64,000 bases of DNA from positions 9,114,001 to 9,178,000 of the forward strand of contig NC_080672.1 in assembly GCF_030247195.1 (NCBI RefSeq), given 5' to 3'. Origin of the DNA: Topomyia yanbarensis (lineage: Eukaryota; Arthropoda; Insecta; Diptera; Culicidae). The notes beneath the pieces were generated by a model. That model did no database searches. It was not told where the DNA came from and was given only the letters and a program-made list of their open reading frames with translations. Positions 1-12,119 of this stretch are shown here, piece by piece. Position 1 is the first letter of the stretch. Every line of letters starts with the position of its first letter. The position numbers and the translations under genes were made by a program.

Positions 1-873
1 ACATACAAACGCTTGAGCCCTTCGCGATCATCCACGCATACCTACGCTTACGATCTTACAAACAGGATAACACTCCGGTGACTAAGTGAACGTTCTAGCA
101 CTTATAAATTTACAAACGCGGTCTGAAGAATGAGCCTACATACGCTTGTGTTCGGGCGATCATGAATTGGTTATGTCCGGAAATTCTTCCTCTCGGCCCT
201 AGCCGCCTAGGTCCATGCCCACAGCTGGACTAATCAGAAAAAATGACGCTAATATCTACTAGACAATACCTTCCATGGCGACATGACCGGGAACTCTAGT
301 GATAGAGTTGATAGTGATAGAGAACTCACTCTCTTCTAGCATCTGAACCATAAACTGAAAATTAAGTATTACATTAACGGTCCGTGCGATCATCGAAGAA
401 CACACGCAAATATGTAAATGGACACCCGTTTTTAAAATTGAATTTAAGCTTGCGAAATGACACGCTAGCACACGCGGCACACAAACATCTACGCGACAAA
501 CAAACGCCCACGCAATCGAACACAATAACATCCAAACGCTCGAGCCCTTCGCGAGGGTACACAAAGACGAACATACAATCGCGATCATCCATGTACAACT
601 ACGCCCAAGATTTCATAAACACAAAAACGACCCCAATGATTTAGTAACCCCTACAGCACTTCTAATCCGATTAACGCGGTCTTAAGCGCACACAAATAAA
701 CGCTCATTCCAACGCGATCGTCAAGTTCATTCCACTGTACAACTGAACCGTACAGTCGATATCACAATCAGAATCACGGCCTGCTGCAATTGGACTGAAG
801 CAGTGATGAGTGATTCTGATAGGGAACCCTTCTGTGAACTCAGCTCTACAGCTCCAGTAGGAAAACTCTCGAA
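1..873. repeat. GC-richer tandem repeat block I with conserved tail
   Basis: The block contains phrases such as cgatcatccacgca, ccatggcgacatgaccggg and acaaacgcggtct that recur in the same order in a second block at about 12120-14121. It ends with a tail at 743-873 (from ctgaaccgtacag to aactctcga) that is shared with 13952-14121. The block enters the window already in progress. It is richer in GC and in CG dinucleotides than its surroundings. The reading frames across it are poorly organised and I assign no protein. It is probably an internally repeated mobile element or satellite-like unit; the family is not identified. Confidence 0.7.
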
Positions 874-904
874 GTAGAAAGAAAGATAATAAAATTTAAA
901 ATAT

Positions 905-1435
905 CTATGAGAATCGTATTCTGTAATAAAATTATGTTTTTGTCTGCCAGTTAGTATGAAATTTAGGAACATATTTAAAGCAGTTGCAAGAAAACCATTT
1001 TTACCAATTACTTCTCCGCGATGCAATCACATTAAATATATTTTCATTGTCTTCAGACTTTCGTTACCAAAAAATAAAACTTTTTAAAAAATGAGTTTTT
1101 TTGTAGTTTTAGTTTATAATAAATTTTTTAAATTTTTTGATAAATTCACAACTTTTTATACAGCATTTGTTTTTTGCGAAGAAGAGAATATTCCCTGCAA
1201 TATTTTCTCGGAGTGTTTTGCTGTGCAAATACAGATCTCGAAACACATTTTTTTTAAACGATGCCTGCAAAAATTTTTAGGGCCTTTGAAAATGTTGCGC
1301 TTGAATCAAAATGCTTTGTTTTGCATGCAAAATGCTCAGAACCCATGCTGCTAAAACGTCTAATGGTTCAACTGTATCGAGGATGATCGTTCGCGATTTT
1401 AAAGATTTTTGGGTGAATCTTGGAGGAATTACTGT
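905..1435 (+). mobile_element. Fragment of a long-inverted-repeat (foldback) family
   Basis: This is a diverged copy of the right arm of the complete element at 9821-11658. Matching phrases include ttctgtaataaaatta, ttagtatgaaattta, tgcaatcaca and a segment resembling the tail of the arm near 1388-1430 (cgattttaaagattttt). Only one arm is present, so it is a truncated or solo-arm copy. It directly follows the tail of tandem block I. Confidence 0.7.
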
Positions 1436-1485
1436 ATTGTAAAATCTGTCGGGAAGTGCCAATTTCAACAACAATCGCTGTAATA

Positions 1486-2155
1486 TTTTAATTCTTATGC
1501 TATATTTCACCCTAAGGAGGAAAATTTGGTAAAAACCAAAATTTCTCACTAGGGTGAAAATTTGTTGGTAAAAACCAGTCTTTGTACAGGAGGGCACAAA
1601 TCCTTATTTCATACTATGTTGCGTTTCGGCTTCGCCTCATCAGAAACCGACACTAACACATTGTCGGAATAGATTAGCGCCGGCTTGACGCAAATCCCTT
1701 AAAACTAAAACACACTATGTGTTTCAATCAAACGACTGATCAAACGTGATGTCCCGTTCGAGCAGAAGTTCTGTTTATGCCGATGAGACACAAGTGAAGC
1801 CGAAACTTGTCTTGGCTTAGCAGGCCTATGCGAAAGCACTATGCTATATTTCACCCTAAGGAGGAAAATTTGGTAAAAACCAAAATTTCTCACTAGGGTG
1901 AAAATTTGTTGGTAAAAACCAGTCTTTGTACAGGAGGGCACAAATCCGGTGAAATATAGCATAGTGCTTTCGCATAGGCCTGCTAAGCCAAGACAAGTTT
2001 CGGCTTCACTTGTGTCTAATCGGCATAAACAGAACTTCTGCTCGAACGGGACATCACGTTTGATCAGTCGTTTGATTGAAACACATAGTGTGTTTTAGTT
2101 TTAAGGGATTTGCGTCAAGCCGGCGCTAATCTATTCCGACAATGTTTTAATTCTT
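1486..2155. mobile_element. Hairpin MITE-like element with internal direct repeat
   Basis: Two near-perfect inverted arms of 198 bp (1658-1855 and 1948-2145; I saw one mismatch) flank a 92-bp centre. The centre lies within a 107-bp segment (1841-1947) that is repeated identically and directly at 1497-1603, next to the left arm. An 11-bp direct repeat, ttttaattctt, lies at 1486-1496 and 2145-2155 and may be the target-site duplication of the whole unit. There is no transposase frame, so it would be non-autonomous. Near-identity of the arms and of the 107-bp copies suggests recent activity or gene conversion. Confidence 0.75.
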
Positions 2156-3624
2156 GCCGAAGTGATCGTTTAGTGTCGCGATATATGAATATTAAAAACA
2201 AAAGTGGAACTCTGGTCAAAGAACGGACTTCGAGTCTTTCCGTATTAGCCCGAGTTTTTGGAATATTTAGTTACAGGTTTCACCTCTATCAGATGCCATC
2301 ATATCAGGCATTCAAGAATGATAATTTTCGATAGATTGCGCCAGGCAAACAAAATCATTTTGCAGAACAATCTACAACATGTCGTTGATCGTGAAGCACT
2401 ATAATAAAATTCAATATCCTCGTGTTTATGGATAAAATCAAGATTCAACTGCCCCGATACGGCACCTCGAACTTGTGATAGGTCTTTAAAAGTATCGCTG
2501 TACAGAAAAGTGGAATCGTTACAAAGGATACATGAAAAAACTAATTATGCCTAGATTATTTCAATGGTGATTACACGGTAAGATTGCGTCCTTCCTACCT
2601 GATCCGACAATACAAAACACGACAGTATTATTTTACAAATAATGCTTTGCAGTTATCAATGACAGATTTCTACCTCCATATTCTATAATGAAACGGCTCA
2701 CTATCCTAAAACGTAACAGCAGTCGTTAAGGAAACTCATCTCTGACAATTAATACCAATACACAGCCTTCAATTCCGTTGCCTGATCCCCAAATGGTTGC
2801 CAACTTTGTGACACTTGTTCAGGCAATAACGGCAACTGCAAAACCGTGAAAACAGTGTGCAACTTCAAATCAAAAGCCAGAGTTCTCAGTTGGAACGAAG
2901 AAAGAAAGAAGATCCAACCGAAACGCATAAGCATTTTATTTTTAATTTGTCGATTTGTATAGAACTCTGTTTTTGCGAACAGCTGTTTTTGTGAATTTGA
3001 AGTATAGAATACATCCTTTTTATTCCAAAATTTGAATTTGAAAAAAAAAATCTGTGCACGTTTCGAGTCTTTGGTCTCTGTACTAAGATTCTAATCAAAA
3101 TTCATAATCCCGGTATTGGATGGTCGTGGATATTTAAATTCGAAACCTAATTATTTTATCCAATGTGCTGAGCAACAGTCTGTTATAATTTCGTAAGATC
3201 ATTTCGATCGGAATATCTAATTTTCTACAGAAACCCATATAATTTCAAAGAACCTTCCTGAATGGCAAGAAATTTCAGTTCGTCGTGAACTTAACATGAA
3301 GAATGTTAAAAAGAAGGTATTTTTTCTGGATTTTTTAAAAACATAATGCGAAGAACGAAACGATGTCTCGGATTGGTCGAACTAGACTTAGATGGTAAAC
3401 TAAATATAGTTTGGTTCCATAAATTATAACTGCAAATTAAAGAACAAATGTACATGAAGGAATTTGGTCAAGACACTACAACAGGAAACTATGGCATATA
3501 ATTTTTGTGCTTCATCACTTACATTGAATCCAGAAAATATTTCGATTATGGAGGTTTTAACATTAGGGTCATTTGCCTCTTTTTTCGTGGTAGGTATCTC
3601 TTTTGAAAAAAACTGTAACCTTCT
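2156..3624. other. No gene recognised, AT-rich anonymous DNA
   Basis: I see no long or recognisable reading frame, no RNA gene and no clear repeat structure here. Short open frames of 60-80 residues have no recognisable motif. Confidence 0.5.
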
Positions 3625-3678
3625 GTGCGGGATTGGGAATCGAACCAATCGATTTACCAACTACGCTATGCCAACCCC
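3625..3678 (-). mobile_element. tRNA-derived SINE fragment (Feilai-like)
   Basis: Read on the minus strand, this is a tRNA-like head: tggcatagcgtagttgg resembles an A box and ggttcgattcc matches the B box, ending in a cccgcac-type arm. The anticodon region is missing, about 18 nt shorter than a full tRNA head, and I see no SINE body after it. The family name rests on recall of the Aedes Feilai consensus. It is a non-functional SINE relic, not a tRNA gene. Confidence 0.75.
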
Positions 3679-5300
3679 TAAAATCATTGTTAAAAATTCC
3701 ATTGCCTGTAGTAAAATATAGTAAACAAAAGAAACACTAAACAGTCTTAGAAATCAACCTCTGTGTTCTAAATTTTGAAATGAAATGTGTACGGATTTTT
3801 CTTAGCCCACAGTTGGTCAGCTTAGATATGGTTAATCGGGAAGACTAATTTTGCACAATCTTTTCTTAACACAAATGAAACAAACACAAAAATACGTTTA
3901 AATTTTGTTGTTGAAAAAATTGACGGGAACGAAAAAATATCCGTGACCGACGCGTAGGCCTACTGCGATTAGAATAATTTAAGCTGATGAGAATTAATGA
4001 ATCGAAACTCTGTTTGGCTTAGCAGGCCAATGCCTGGTCGTTAGATGCAGAATTAAATCTATCTAAATTTTTAATAAAATTGTTGAGTAATTTTCCTAAT
4101 TTACATGTAAAAATCGTAAAATATTGGTTGTTTACAAATTTGTTGTTCCAAACCGCAGAGTATTTTAAATAAAGGAACATGACATAGCATACCGTTGGAA
4201 AAGTCCTTTCTTCTTCTTTGCAGAACACAGAAATTGAATATCAGTTAAAAAATGACTGCGTAAAAAATCTTTTAGCGGCGAAGGTTCCGAAAAATAAAAT
4301 TTTTGGCTATAAATCAAGATTTTTCATACATTATTTTATGTTGCATTTTATGAAATCTACAACCTAAGTCACTTGAAAAGTACAAAATCACTGTGTTATT
4401 TGTAATACTCCAAAGGCATGAAGAAAGTGAGCGTTGTGAGGATGAAAAGTTAATAATTAAAAAATATACATTAACCCAAGCATGTCTCACTTTTCCCTGG
4501 TGCATATAGGACTCCAAAACATTTTTTCATCAAAACTGTGGGGATCAAGGAGCATGAAAAACCTGTTTTAATTAAGATAGGTTCTTCTTTCGCAGTGCTA
4601 CAAGCTGCTTAAAATTTACCATTCGATGCTCAATACAATGTTTAAAATAATCAAATTGTATGGAAAAGGTAGTCGAAGACAGTCTAAATTGATACAGTTT
4701 ATCAATTTTCAATAATAATTCGAGTCATCATAGAGATATCAAAAATTTCTGTTATTCCCCTAACATAAACTGTCCCTGGCAGCACTGCTCCAGCGGGATC
4801 TAGCCAGACAAATTGCAATTACTTCAGCTCTACGAATAATACTTATATATGCTAGTGCTCAAATGAAATTTTTTAGTCTCAATAATTAATGTTTTAAGCT
4901 AGTCTTGCTTCAGCTATAACTTAATTATGTTTCTCTGAACGTTCAGCTAGAGAATTAAAAAAAATAGTTTGATCACTAATATCACACAAGAATAATATTT
5001 TGAAATGAATTGTCCAATTCTTTGATCAGTTTTTTAAAATATGTAATATTTTATTATACCAGTAGTTATGCACCAAATGAAGAATGGCCTCTCTTTGCTC
5101 AAAAAAAAAAAAAAAAATAGGTTCCAATTATTGCCATAATCAAAGGACATGAGCGGGGAGCGAACATGTGAAAGGAGTCGTAGCCACACCTTTTGCGAGG
5201 AAATGTATGCGCAACACTGCCAGGACAAAATATTGACAATAAAATGTGAAAAAGTTCGTTTTTGTGTAGACCCTGTAGGAAATTATTGAATTATTTTTAA
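3679..5300. other. No gene recognised, AT-rich anonymous DNA
   Basis: Apart from a 17-A run at 5101-5117 and a short phrase near 4015 (ggcttagcaggccaatgc) resembling part of the hairpin element at 1486-2155, I see no supported feature. Confidence 0.5.
5101..5117 (+). repeat. Poly(A) tract
   Basis: Seventeen consecutive A residues. It could be the tail of a decayed retroposed sequence, but no recognisable body precedes it. Confidence 0.8.
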
Positions 5301-5579
5301 AACTCTTTGTAAGAGGGGCGGCAAATTTATTTTTTGGTCCCGAGCGCCAAAACACCTCGCGCCGCCACTGGACTCCTATTGGCTTTTAGAAGTTAGGCTT
5401 AACGACTAAACCTAAACCTCTTGTCAAAGCCGTAGCGTGGTCTTCTGGCGCCCTTGGCGGAGTCTCAGTTTTGCGTCCCTTTGATGTTTACTTTGGCTTT
5501 CTTTTTCAGTTCGACATTCAAATAATAATTTGTGTACATGGAAATAGCCCACCTACTCCCTACTTAACTAATGCTTGAC
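5300..5579. repeat. Dispersed repeat, copy 1 (ggcgccc-type)
   Basis: A GC-rich edge at about 5312-5372 (rich in gcggc and gcgccg) is followed by a segment at about 5447-5579 that matches about 8861-8993 in the same orientation. Shared phrases include gagtctcagtt, tttggctt and ctttttcagtt. It is probably a fragment of a moderately repetitive mobile element. No coding frame is recognised. Confidence 0.55.
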
Positions 5580-6240
5580 TGCCGTTCACGTCACGTAAAT
5601 TCCAGCCAATGTACTGGATTCTAAGGTTTGGCAATGCTATATTGCTCTCTTGCTTATTTTCTGTATATTTATTATGTAATAAATTTCGACTCCATATGTT
5701 TTCCATATATCTGTTGTCCATCTTAGAATCCAGTAGATTTAATTCCTACCACACATCTTTTGCTGTATATTTAGGAAACCAGTTGACGCTAGAAGTTTGA
5801 AGGCAATGGAGGGAGCATCTATCAAACGACTGTATATTAGAGTGCAAATTACTTGTATGGAAAACAGGCGATCATCAAATTTAGTAACCAGACGCACCTC
5901 AAACAAAAAACCCTGAATTTTGTTTTAAGATAGCCTTTATGAACACTTGGATTTGTGTTGATACTGGGGTCTGAAAATGCTGGTTTTAATTTATTTTCTA
6001 TGCCAAATATCTTAGAATTGCATAAAAAAATGGATCTTGTGTCTTCTCATAAAAAATTGTTTTGATAAAAATTTCCTATCTGGTACTTTTGATTTTTTAA
6101 CTGAGATTTTCAAATAAAAATCAAAAAACTTGTTTCATTCCGAATTGACACCAGAATTCGACATTTCATTAATTTCTAAAACATTTGGCATACAGAAACA
6201 TTTGCATTGTCCCATTTCAATTCGGAAAAACCTATTTTAA
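5580..6240. other. No gene recognised
   Basis: AT-rich sequence with only short, uncharacterised open frames. Confidence 0.5.
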
Positions 6241-6260
6241 TCCACCTAGCGGTGCAATTG

Positions 6261-7648
6261 TGCCTTTCTCAATCATGAATCACGAGAATGTGTGCGTTGT
6301 TTATACTCATTAAAAACTTTTAAATGCATATATTACATTTTATTATCATACATCACATGACAACTATATACAGGAAAATAAATCATTATTCGAGTTCTAA
6401 AATTTTGAAAAAGAAAAAACAGCCACGGTAATATTGAACTGAAAAAAGGTGCGAAATCGGCAAAGTCCCAAAAAGTCGATTTTTATAAAAAAAATTTTTT
6501 CGAGATAACATTAAATCTCGACGTTTCATGCATTTTAAAGATGTTTGGCATCAAAAATACGAATTCGATTTCTGAAATTTCATGGGGTCCCCCCTTTGAA
6601 AAAAAATTTTGAGTTCCGGCTTATATGGGAATTTCATGTGTGACCGGACCGTTCAGTCTATATTTCCGGAACCATACAAGCGATCCGTGCGAAATTTTAC
6701 AGACATCTGTGGGGATAATATAGCTATCATTTGGGACTAAGTTTGTGAAAATCGGCCCAACCATTTTCGAGAAACTGATATGAGTTTGCTAGTTATGAAA
6801 GATGGCCGCTTTTCCCGGGCACTTCTGGAACCGTCTATGGTGGTCAATGTAGTCAACGAAAGTTTGTTTGGCCGTCGGTGACCTAGAACTGCAAAGTTAA
6901 GTTATTTGAGAGACATTTTAGCGAAATTTTTACCTTTTTTGCTTCCATCGGGGTATCGGTTTGAATCACAATTTGCTATGTGATCGCACGCCACAACCCG
7001 TAACTCCGGAACCGGAAGTCGGTTGGGGATAAAATTTAATAGCCACTTACGGGGACGCAATACCTTTCATTTGAGGTCAAGTTTAGTCGAATCGGTCTAG
7101 CCATCTCCGAGAAACCGATGTGACTGTTACTCTGAATTTGGATACTTCCGCCGGGGCTTCCGGAACCGATGATGGTGGCCAATGTGACCAAAGAGACTTT
7201 GAATGGCTGTTAATGACCTAGTACTACAAATCGAAGCAGTTGTGGTCACATTTTGGAAAAATTTTCACCATTATACATTCATTGCAGAATTTCTTAAAAT
7301 CGACGTTTTCTGCGTGATCGTACTCATCACCCTGTAATTCCGGAACCGGAAGTCGGATCCATTAGAAATTCAATAGCAGCCTATGGAAACGTTGCACCTT
7401 TCATTTGGGACTAAGTTTGTAAAATTCGGTTCATCCATCTCTGAGAAAAGTGAGTGAGATTTTGTTCGCGTACACACACACAGACGCACATACACACACA
7501 CATACATACACACACATACATACACACACACAGACATTTGCCGAACTCGACGAACTGAATCGAATGGTATATGTCACTCGGCCCTCCGGGCCTCCGTTAA
7601 AAAGTCGGTTTTCAGAGCAATTGCAATACCTTTCTATTGAGAAAGGCA
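6261..7648. mobile_element. 1.4-kb element with 13-bp terminal inverted repeats and ~340-bp modules
   Basis: The ends carry the perfect 13-bp inverted repeat tgcctttctcaat (6261-6273) and its complement (7636-7648). Inside are three diverged tandem modules; the phrase catttgggactaagttt or its variant recurs at 6728, 7068 and 7402. The modules also share ccggaaccggaagtcgg and a gaga-aa-c phrase. A (CA)n stretch lies near the right end. No transposase frame is visible, so it would be non-autonomous. The right-end sequence (actcggccctccgggcct) is, from recall, a very common Aedes repeat. Confidence 0.65.
7471..7534 (+). repeat. (CA)n-rich microsatellite
   Basis: An impure run of CA and CATA units inside the element at 6261-7648. 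Short open frames across it are repeat artefacts. Confidence 0.9.
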
Positions 7649-7859
7649 AAAAGGCCTTATACCATAAAAACTTTTTTTCAATATTACATCAGATCTCGTC
7701 GCTTCATGACATTATTTTTTGATTGCGCTCAAATTTTTCATGGGCACTTTTTTGAGGTACCAATACTTTTAAGGTGTGTCCGATTTGAAATCTCAGGAAG
7801 AACTTAAATATTGGCACTCTATCCTATATTAAGTGTACTCCTCAATAGACCCAAATGAA

Positions 7860-8760
7860 TTTAAAATGTATGTTGAACAAGATGCGTCGCCATAGATCCG
7901 AGCTTCCATTTAAAATAAACTGGGTTCGACCGTATCCGATGATCTTTCGGATCATAGGTAGTCCGCGATGTATTCTAATATTCAGCGAGACGTAGAAATA
8001 TTCAGTTGCGCCAGATATCTCGAAAGTTCGACTAGATAAGCCAGGATTGTGATATTTTGTCAAAAGCAAACAATTGACGTTACTGGCGTTTACATACCCG
8101 CTCACAAAGTTGAGATCGATGGTGATGGTTATCGATCCAAACTTGGCATGCGGGGATCTGCTGAAAGACGAGATTGTCTGTTTCCATGACCCCTTGCTCC
8201 AGTGAGCGAAGATTTTGAGTGACAATCGTACCGGACCTTCAAACTAGTGTAAGGTGACCTTTTGACGAGACTGCTGTGCGTCTTCTTCGACAAGGATCGT
8301 CTGCATGATCGGTTGATTGTACCGCGCGTCATGCATGTAGTGCATATTGCACTAATTACAAGCAAATGAGTCTTCGTAAAAATATTTTTTTCTCTTTTGA
8401 AAGTCCGCTAAATATACCAGCAAGAAAAAACTCTGCCACAAATACGAAGCAAACAGCACCTGGTCAATTCAGAAGAAACAAAAAGTTTCCAACGCTTCCA
8501 CGAACACCAAAAAACTATGTGACATTTCAACCAGAGATTCAACTTAGTGCAGGCTTGGTTAGACCTAGGTTGGGAACCAGCAACTTTGTGATATTACGGA
8601 ACTTTTCCCGGTATCAATTTTCATGGTACGGCATGGGGTTATCTTTTCGATGATAATTGATCTAGCTTACTCTACGGCCTTTGCTACACCTTCAAAAAGG
8701 TGGCCTGCTTTACTGACCACGACCATATTTCCGTTCCCCTTGTTCCTATGAAAGTGAGAA
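7860..8760 (-). pseudogene. Unidentified once-coding unit, copy 1
   Basis: This segment has a diverged inverted partner at 14815-15760. On the minus strand there are coding-looking blocks: a short frame ending in VAKAVE near 8676, a possible start near 8346, and a block in 7842-8225 containing KIFAHWSKGSWKQ and TITIDLNFVSG. The equivalents of AHWxKGxxKQ and DLNFVSG survive in the partner. An in-frame stop (near 8248) and indels show it is broken here. I do not recognise the family. It could be an old gene duplication, a transposon gene or an endogenised viral fragment; the sequence alone does not decide. Confidence 0.5.
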
Positions 8761-8860
8761 AACGCGCGGAAAATGCTTGCAATATTTTTAGCTATTTTTG
8801 TTGAAATTTGAAGTCTTTGTCTTGTTTGTTGTTTATTCTGGGCTAATAGGCAGTGTTCTT

Positions 8861-9068
8861 ACGCCTTTGGTAGAGTCTCAGTTATGCACCTTTTCGCTGT
8901 CTGCTTTGGCTTCCTTTTTCAGTTCTACTTTCAAACAATAATGTGTACCTGGAAATGATACTCCTATCCTGACTAATTTTATGACTTAAGCTCACTTATT
9001 TTAAAAAGCAGATCCAGATTTTAGCGCCCCCTAAGGCGGGGGCCAACCGCACGCTACGGATCTGCCTC
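8861..9068. repeat. Dispersed repeat, copy 2 (ggcgccc-type)
   Basis: This matches about 5447-5579 over roughly 130 bp in the same orientation, then runs into a GC-rich edge containing gcgccccctaaggcggggg and cgcacgctacgg. That edge is reminiscent of the terminal phrase cgtagcgtgg...ggcgccc seen in copy 1. Confidence 0.55.
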
Positions 9069-9820
9069 TTGTATCTCGAAATCCTTATCCACCTGGGCCA
9101 CTGTTAGGTACTACTACAATAGGGAATGTGCTTTTGCCAGGACGGGGCAGCGGGACACTCGAGCTGGCGCCGGCACCAGAACGAGGCGGTATGTAGCAGG
9201 ACGCTTGACCGAGCGAGCGGGCAGCTGGATTTTCGAACGAGCGAGCATGGATGGTCGACGGATGGCAGCATCGAGCAAGATAGCAGTGGAGCCGGGTCGG
9301 GATACAGCCGTCCAACAGTGACACCTGGATAAACCAGCTTCGGTGAAAGCGCCGATTCACGACACTGACCTGCTAGGGTATGCTGCAAATATCGTCACCT
9401 GTTGAGATACGAACCGATCCAGAGGTGTCGACCATAATGCTTTACATCTCGTTATAACGCAGCGTTTCTTATTATTCTGGGTATTATTCGTTCCTATTTA
9501 TCTGCTAGCTAGTGCTGAGACTTTTTGGAGGCGGTATTTCTCCCTATACAGATGCCCATTCTCGCGAACTATTCCGATGGAGAAATTATTGACGGTAAAA
9601 TTTCTCCAGACAACGATATCCCTCTTTTCTCTGTTTTCCTGTGTTCCTCCCGTTGCTGGTCCTCTGACCGACCTTTGTTGTGTAACTGGTCTACTCATAA
9701 TTGTTGCTAATATTGAATCTTGCCAAAACGTAGTCCTTTGTTTCCTCAACAGCTTGATTCTAGAGTGACGTTTTACGTGTTAAAACGGCTTGCAGTATAT
9801 TTTTTTTTCCTAAACAGGAA
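9069..9820. other. Unique-looking, GC-richer stretch; no identified gene
   Basis: GC content rises at about 9090-9330, and overlapping frames on both strands reach 68-94 residues. A minus-strand frame at 9498-9749 (83 residues, with PVTQQRSVRGPATGG) is the least repeat-like, but I cannot assign it. No splice-consistent gene model is apparent. Confidence 0.35.
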
Positions 9821-11658
9821 ATATATGAGGAATTCCACGAAGATCCGTCCGAAAATCTTTAAAATCGTGACCGACCTTCTTAGATTCCAATGAAACTTTA
9901 CACGTTTCACCGTCATGCAAGACTTAATATTTTCCACAGGTAATAAGATTATTTTGACTCAAGCGCAACTTTTTAAAAGGGCGTAAACGTTTCTACGTGT
10001 ATGAATTTTAATTTTTTTTGTTCGATTACTGTATTTTATACAGCAAAACTATCTGAGAACGAGTTACAGGGAATGAATACTTCTGTCTGAAAAAAAATAT
10101 ACACTGAAAAAAATGTGTCATTTTTCAAAAAAACAAAAATTTATGATAAAAATTTAAATTGCGAAAAAACCCATTTTTTTAAATTTTTTATATTTTGTTA
10201 CCAAAAACCTAAAGAGAAAAGAAACATTTTAAATGTGATTGCATGATGGAGAAAAAATCGGTAAAATTTTTTTCTAACAACAACTTCGTACATGTTTTTA
10301 AATTTCATACTAATTGACATACAAAATTGTAATTTTATTACAGAATATAATTCTAAGCACCATTTAAAATCAAAATGCATTTAACAAAAATCTTCCAAAA
10401 TGCGATAGTTTTCGAGATATTTGAAATTTTGCTTCTTAAAAAACAATTAATTCGTGTAATTATGCTCTTTTTAAAAGTTATTCGCGTTACCCCATCAAAA
10501 AATGTCAAAAATTTAATGTTTATCGTTTCAAAGACGTAAAAGCAACCTTTTTAGAGTATTTGGATCATGGAGAAGCTTTCAATAAAAAAGTTTTCCTAAC
10601 AACAACTTTTGACATTTTTTTATAATTCTTACTATTTGCAGTCAAAAATACAATTTTCTTTTTGAATATGATTCTAAACGCCATTTTAAATCGAAATGCT
10701 CATAACAAAAAAATTCTAAAATGTAGTAGTTCTCGAGATATTTTAACTTTTGTTTTAACAACACAATTATTCTGTTTTATTACGACCTTTTCATAAGTTA
10801 GTCGCGTTTCTCCATCAACAATAATAGGTTTTTCAAAAGGCCCGTAAACTTTCCTGCAACTTTCTCTTTGACATCAAGGCGATATTGTGAAACATTTTAA
10901 AGTTACATGAAAACAACCAACATATGATTCAGCTATATAGTTTAATCAACAGACCCTATGGTTGAAATATATTTTGGTTGCATTTTTTGATGGGGTAACG
11001 CGAATAACTTTTAAAAAGAGCATAATTACACGAATTAATTGTTTTTTAAGTAGCAAAATTTCAAATATCTCGAAAACTATCGCATTTTGGAAGATTTTTG
11101 TTAAATGCATTTTGATTTTAAATGGTGCTTAGGATTATATTCTGTAATAAAATTACAATTTTGTATGTCAATTAGTATGAAATTTAAAAACATGTACGAA
11201 GTTATTGTTAGAAAAAACTTTTTTACCGATTTTTTCTCCATCATGCAATCACAATCAAAATGTTTCTATTCTCTTTAGGTTTTTGGTAACAAAATATAAA
11301 AAATTTAAAAAATGGGTTTTTTCGCAATTTAAATTTTTATTATTAATTTTTTTTTTTGAAACATTACACAACATTTTTTTCAGTGTATATTTTTTTCGGA
11401 CAGAAGTATTCATTCCCTGTAACTTGTTCTCAGATAGTTTTGCTGTATAAAATACAGTAATCGAACAAAAAAAAATTGAAATTCATGCACGTAGAAACGT
11501 TTACGCCCTTTTGAAAAATTACTCTTGTATCAAAATATTCCAATTGCCAGAGAATATCATGGAGATTCATACAGCGAACACACCTGCGAAGGTTCGTTCG
11601 AATCGACGATGGTCATATTTTGCGGTCGGCCGGTTTCTCATGGAATCCCTCATATATA
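9821..11658. mobile_element. Complete foldback element with long inverted arms
   Basis: The outer ends mirror each other: atatatgaggaattcc at 9821-9836 against ggaatccctcatatata at the right end. Arms of about 550 bp (about 9960-10505 and 10979-11520) are close inverted copies, for example ttcgcgttaccccatca near 10484 against tgatggggtaacgcgaa near 10990. The centre (about 10520-10840) is a diverged direct copy of the left-arm module, sharing ctaacaacaact, gattctaa-cgccatttaaa and tctcgagatatttt. There is no transposase frame. Flanking TA-rich DNA is compatible with a short TA target duplication, but I cannot fix it. Confidence 0.75.
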
Positions 11659-12119
11659 AATATATATTTTAAAAAATTATGCAGCACCGTCATGGGAGGG
11701 GTTTGAACACCCAAAACCCTCCCCTTGCGCACGGGCCTGGCCCTACATATCATCAAAGGTTGTTCCTTAGACATATCTTAACATGTTTTAACAGTTGAAC
11801 ATAGCTCTAATCGTAAAAGAAAATTTGCCGCGTTATCCAATTGGGCTATTGTCGTGATCTAGTCAAACGCATGTTTTTCTGCATATTGATCTAAGATCGT
11901 CCAGATTTTTGAAATACATTGTGATCAAGTTTAGTACTTCACTTGGCGACCTTTATTATCCACTGCCATGGTCAAATAATATACAAGTTGGGCTTAGGGC
12001 CCAATTCTCTCTGGGGGCACCCTTCTTTTATTGCTATATTTTAAATTAGATCCATACACTAGAACAAATTGCTCATTCTCTTATGTACACTCGCAGTCTC
12101 TCATTCCAAACGTACAAAC
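11659..12119. other. No gene recognised
   Basis: Contains a C/G-run phrase at 11693-11750 (gaggggtttgaacacccaaa and cctccccttgcgcacggg) of the kind found at the edges of dispersed mosquito repeats. No coding frame is supported. Confidence 0.4.

Noticed and set aside
3625..3678. A functional tRNA gene
   Set aside because: A and B boxes are present, but the anticodon arm region is missing, so it is a SINE head fragment.
7450..7722. Histidine/threonine-rich frame across the CA repeat
   Set aside because: Low-complexity translation of the (CA)n microsatellite.
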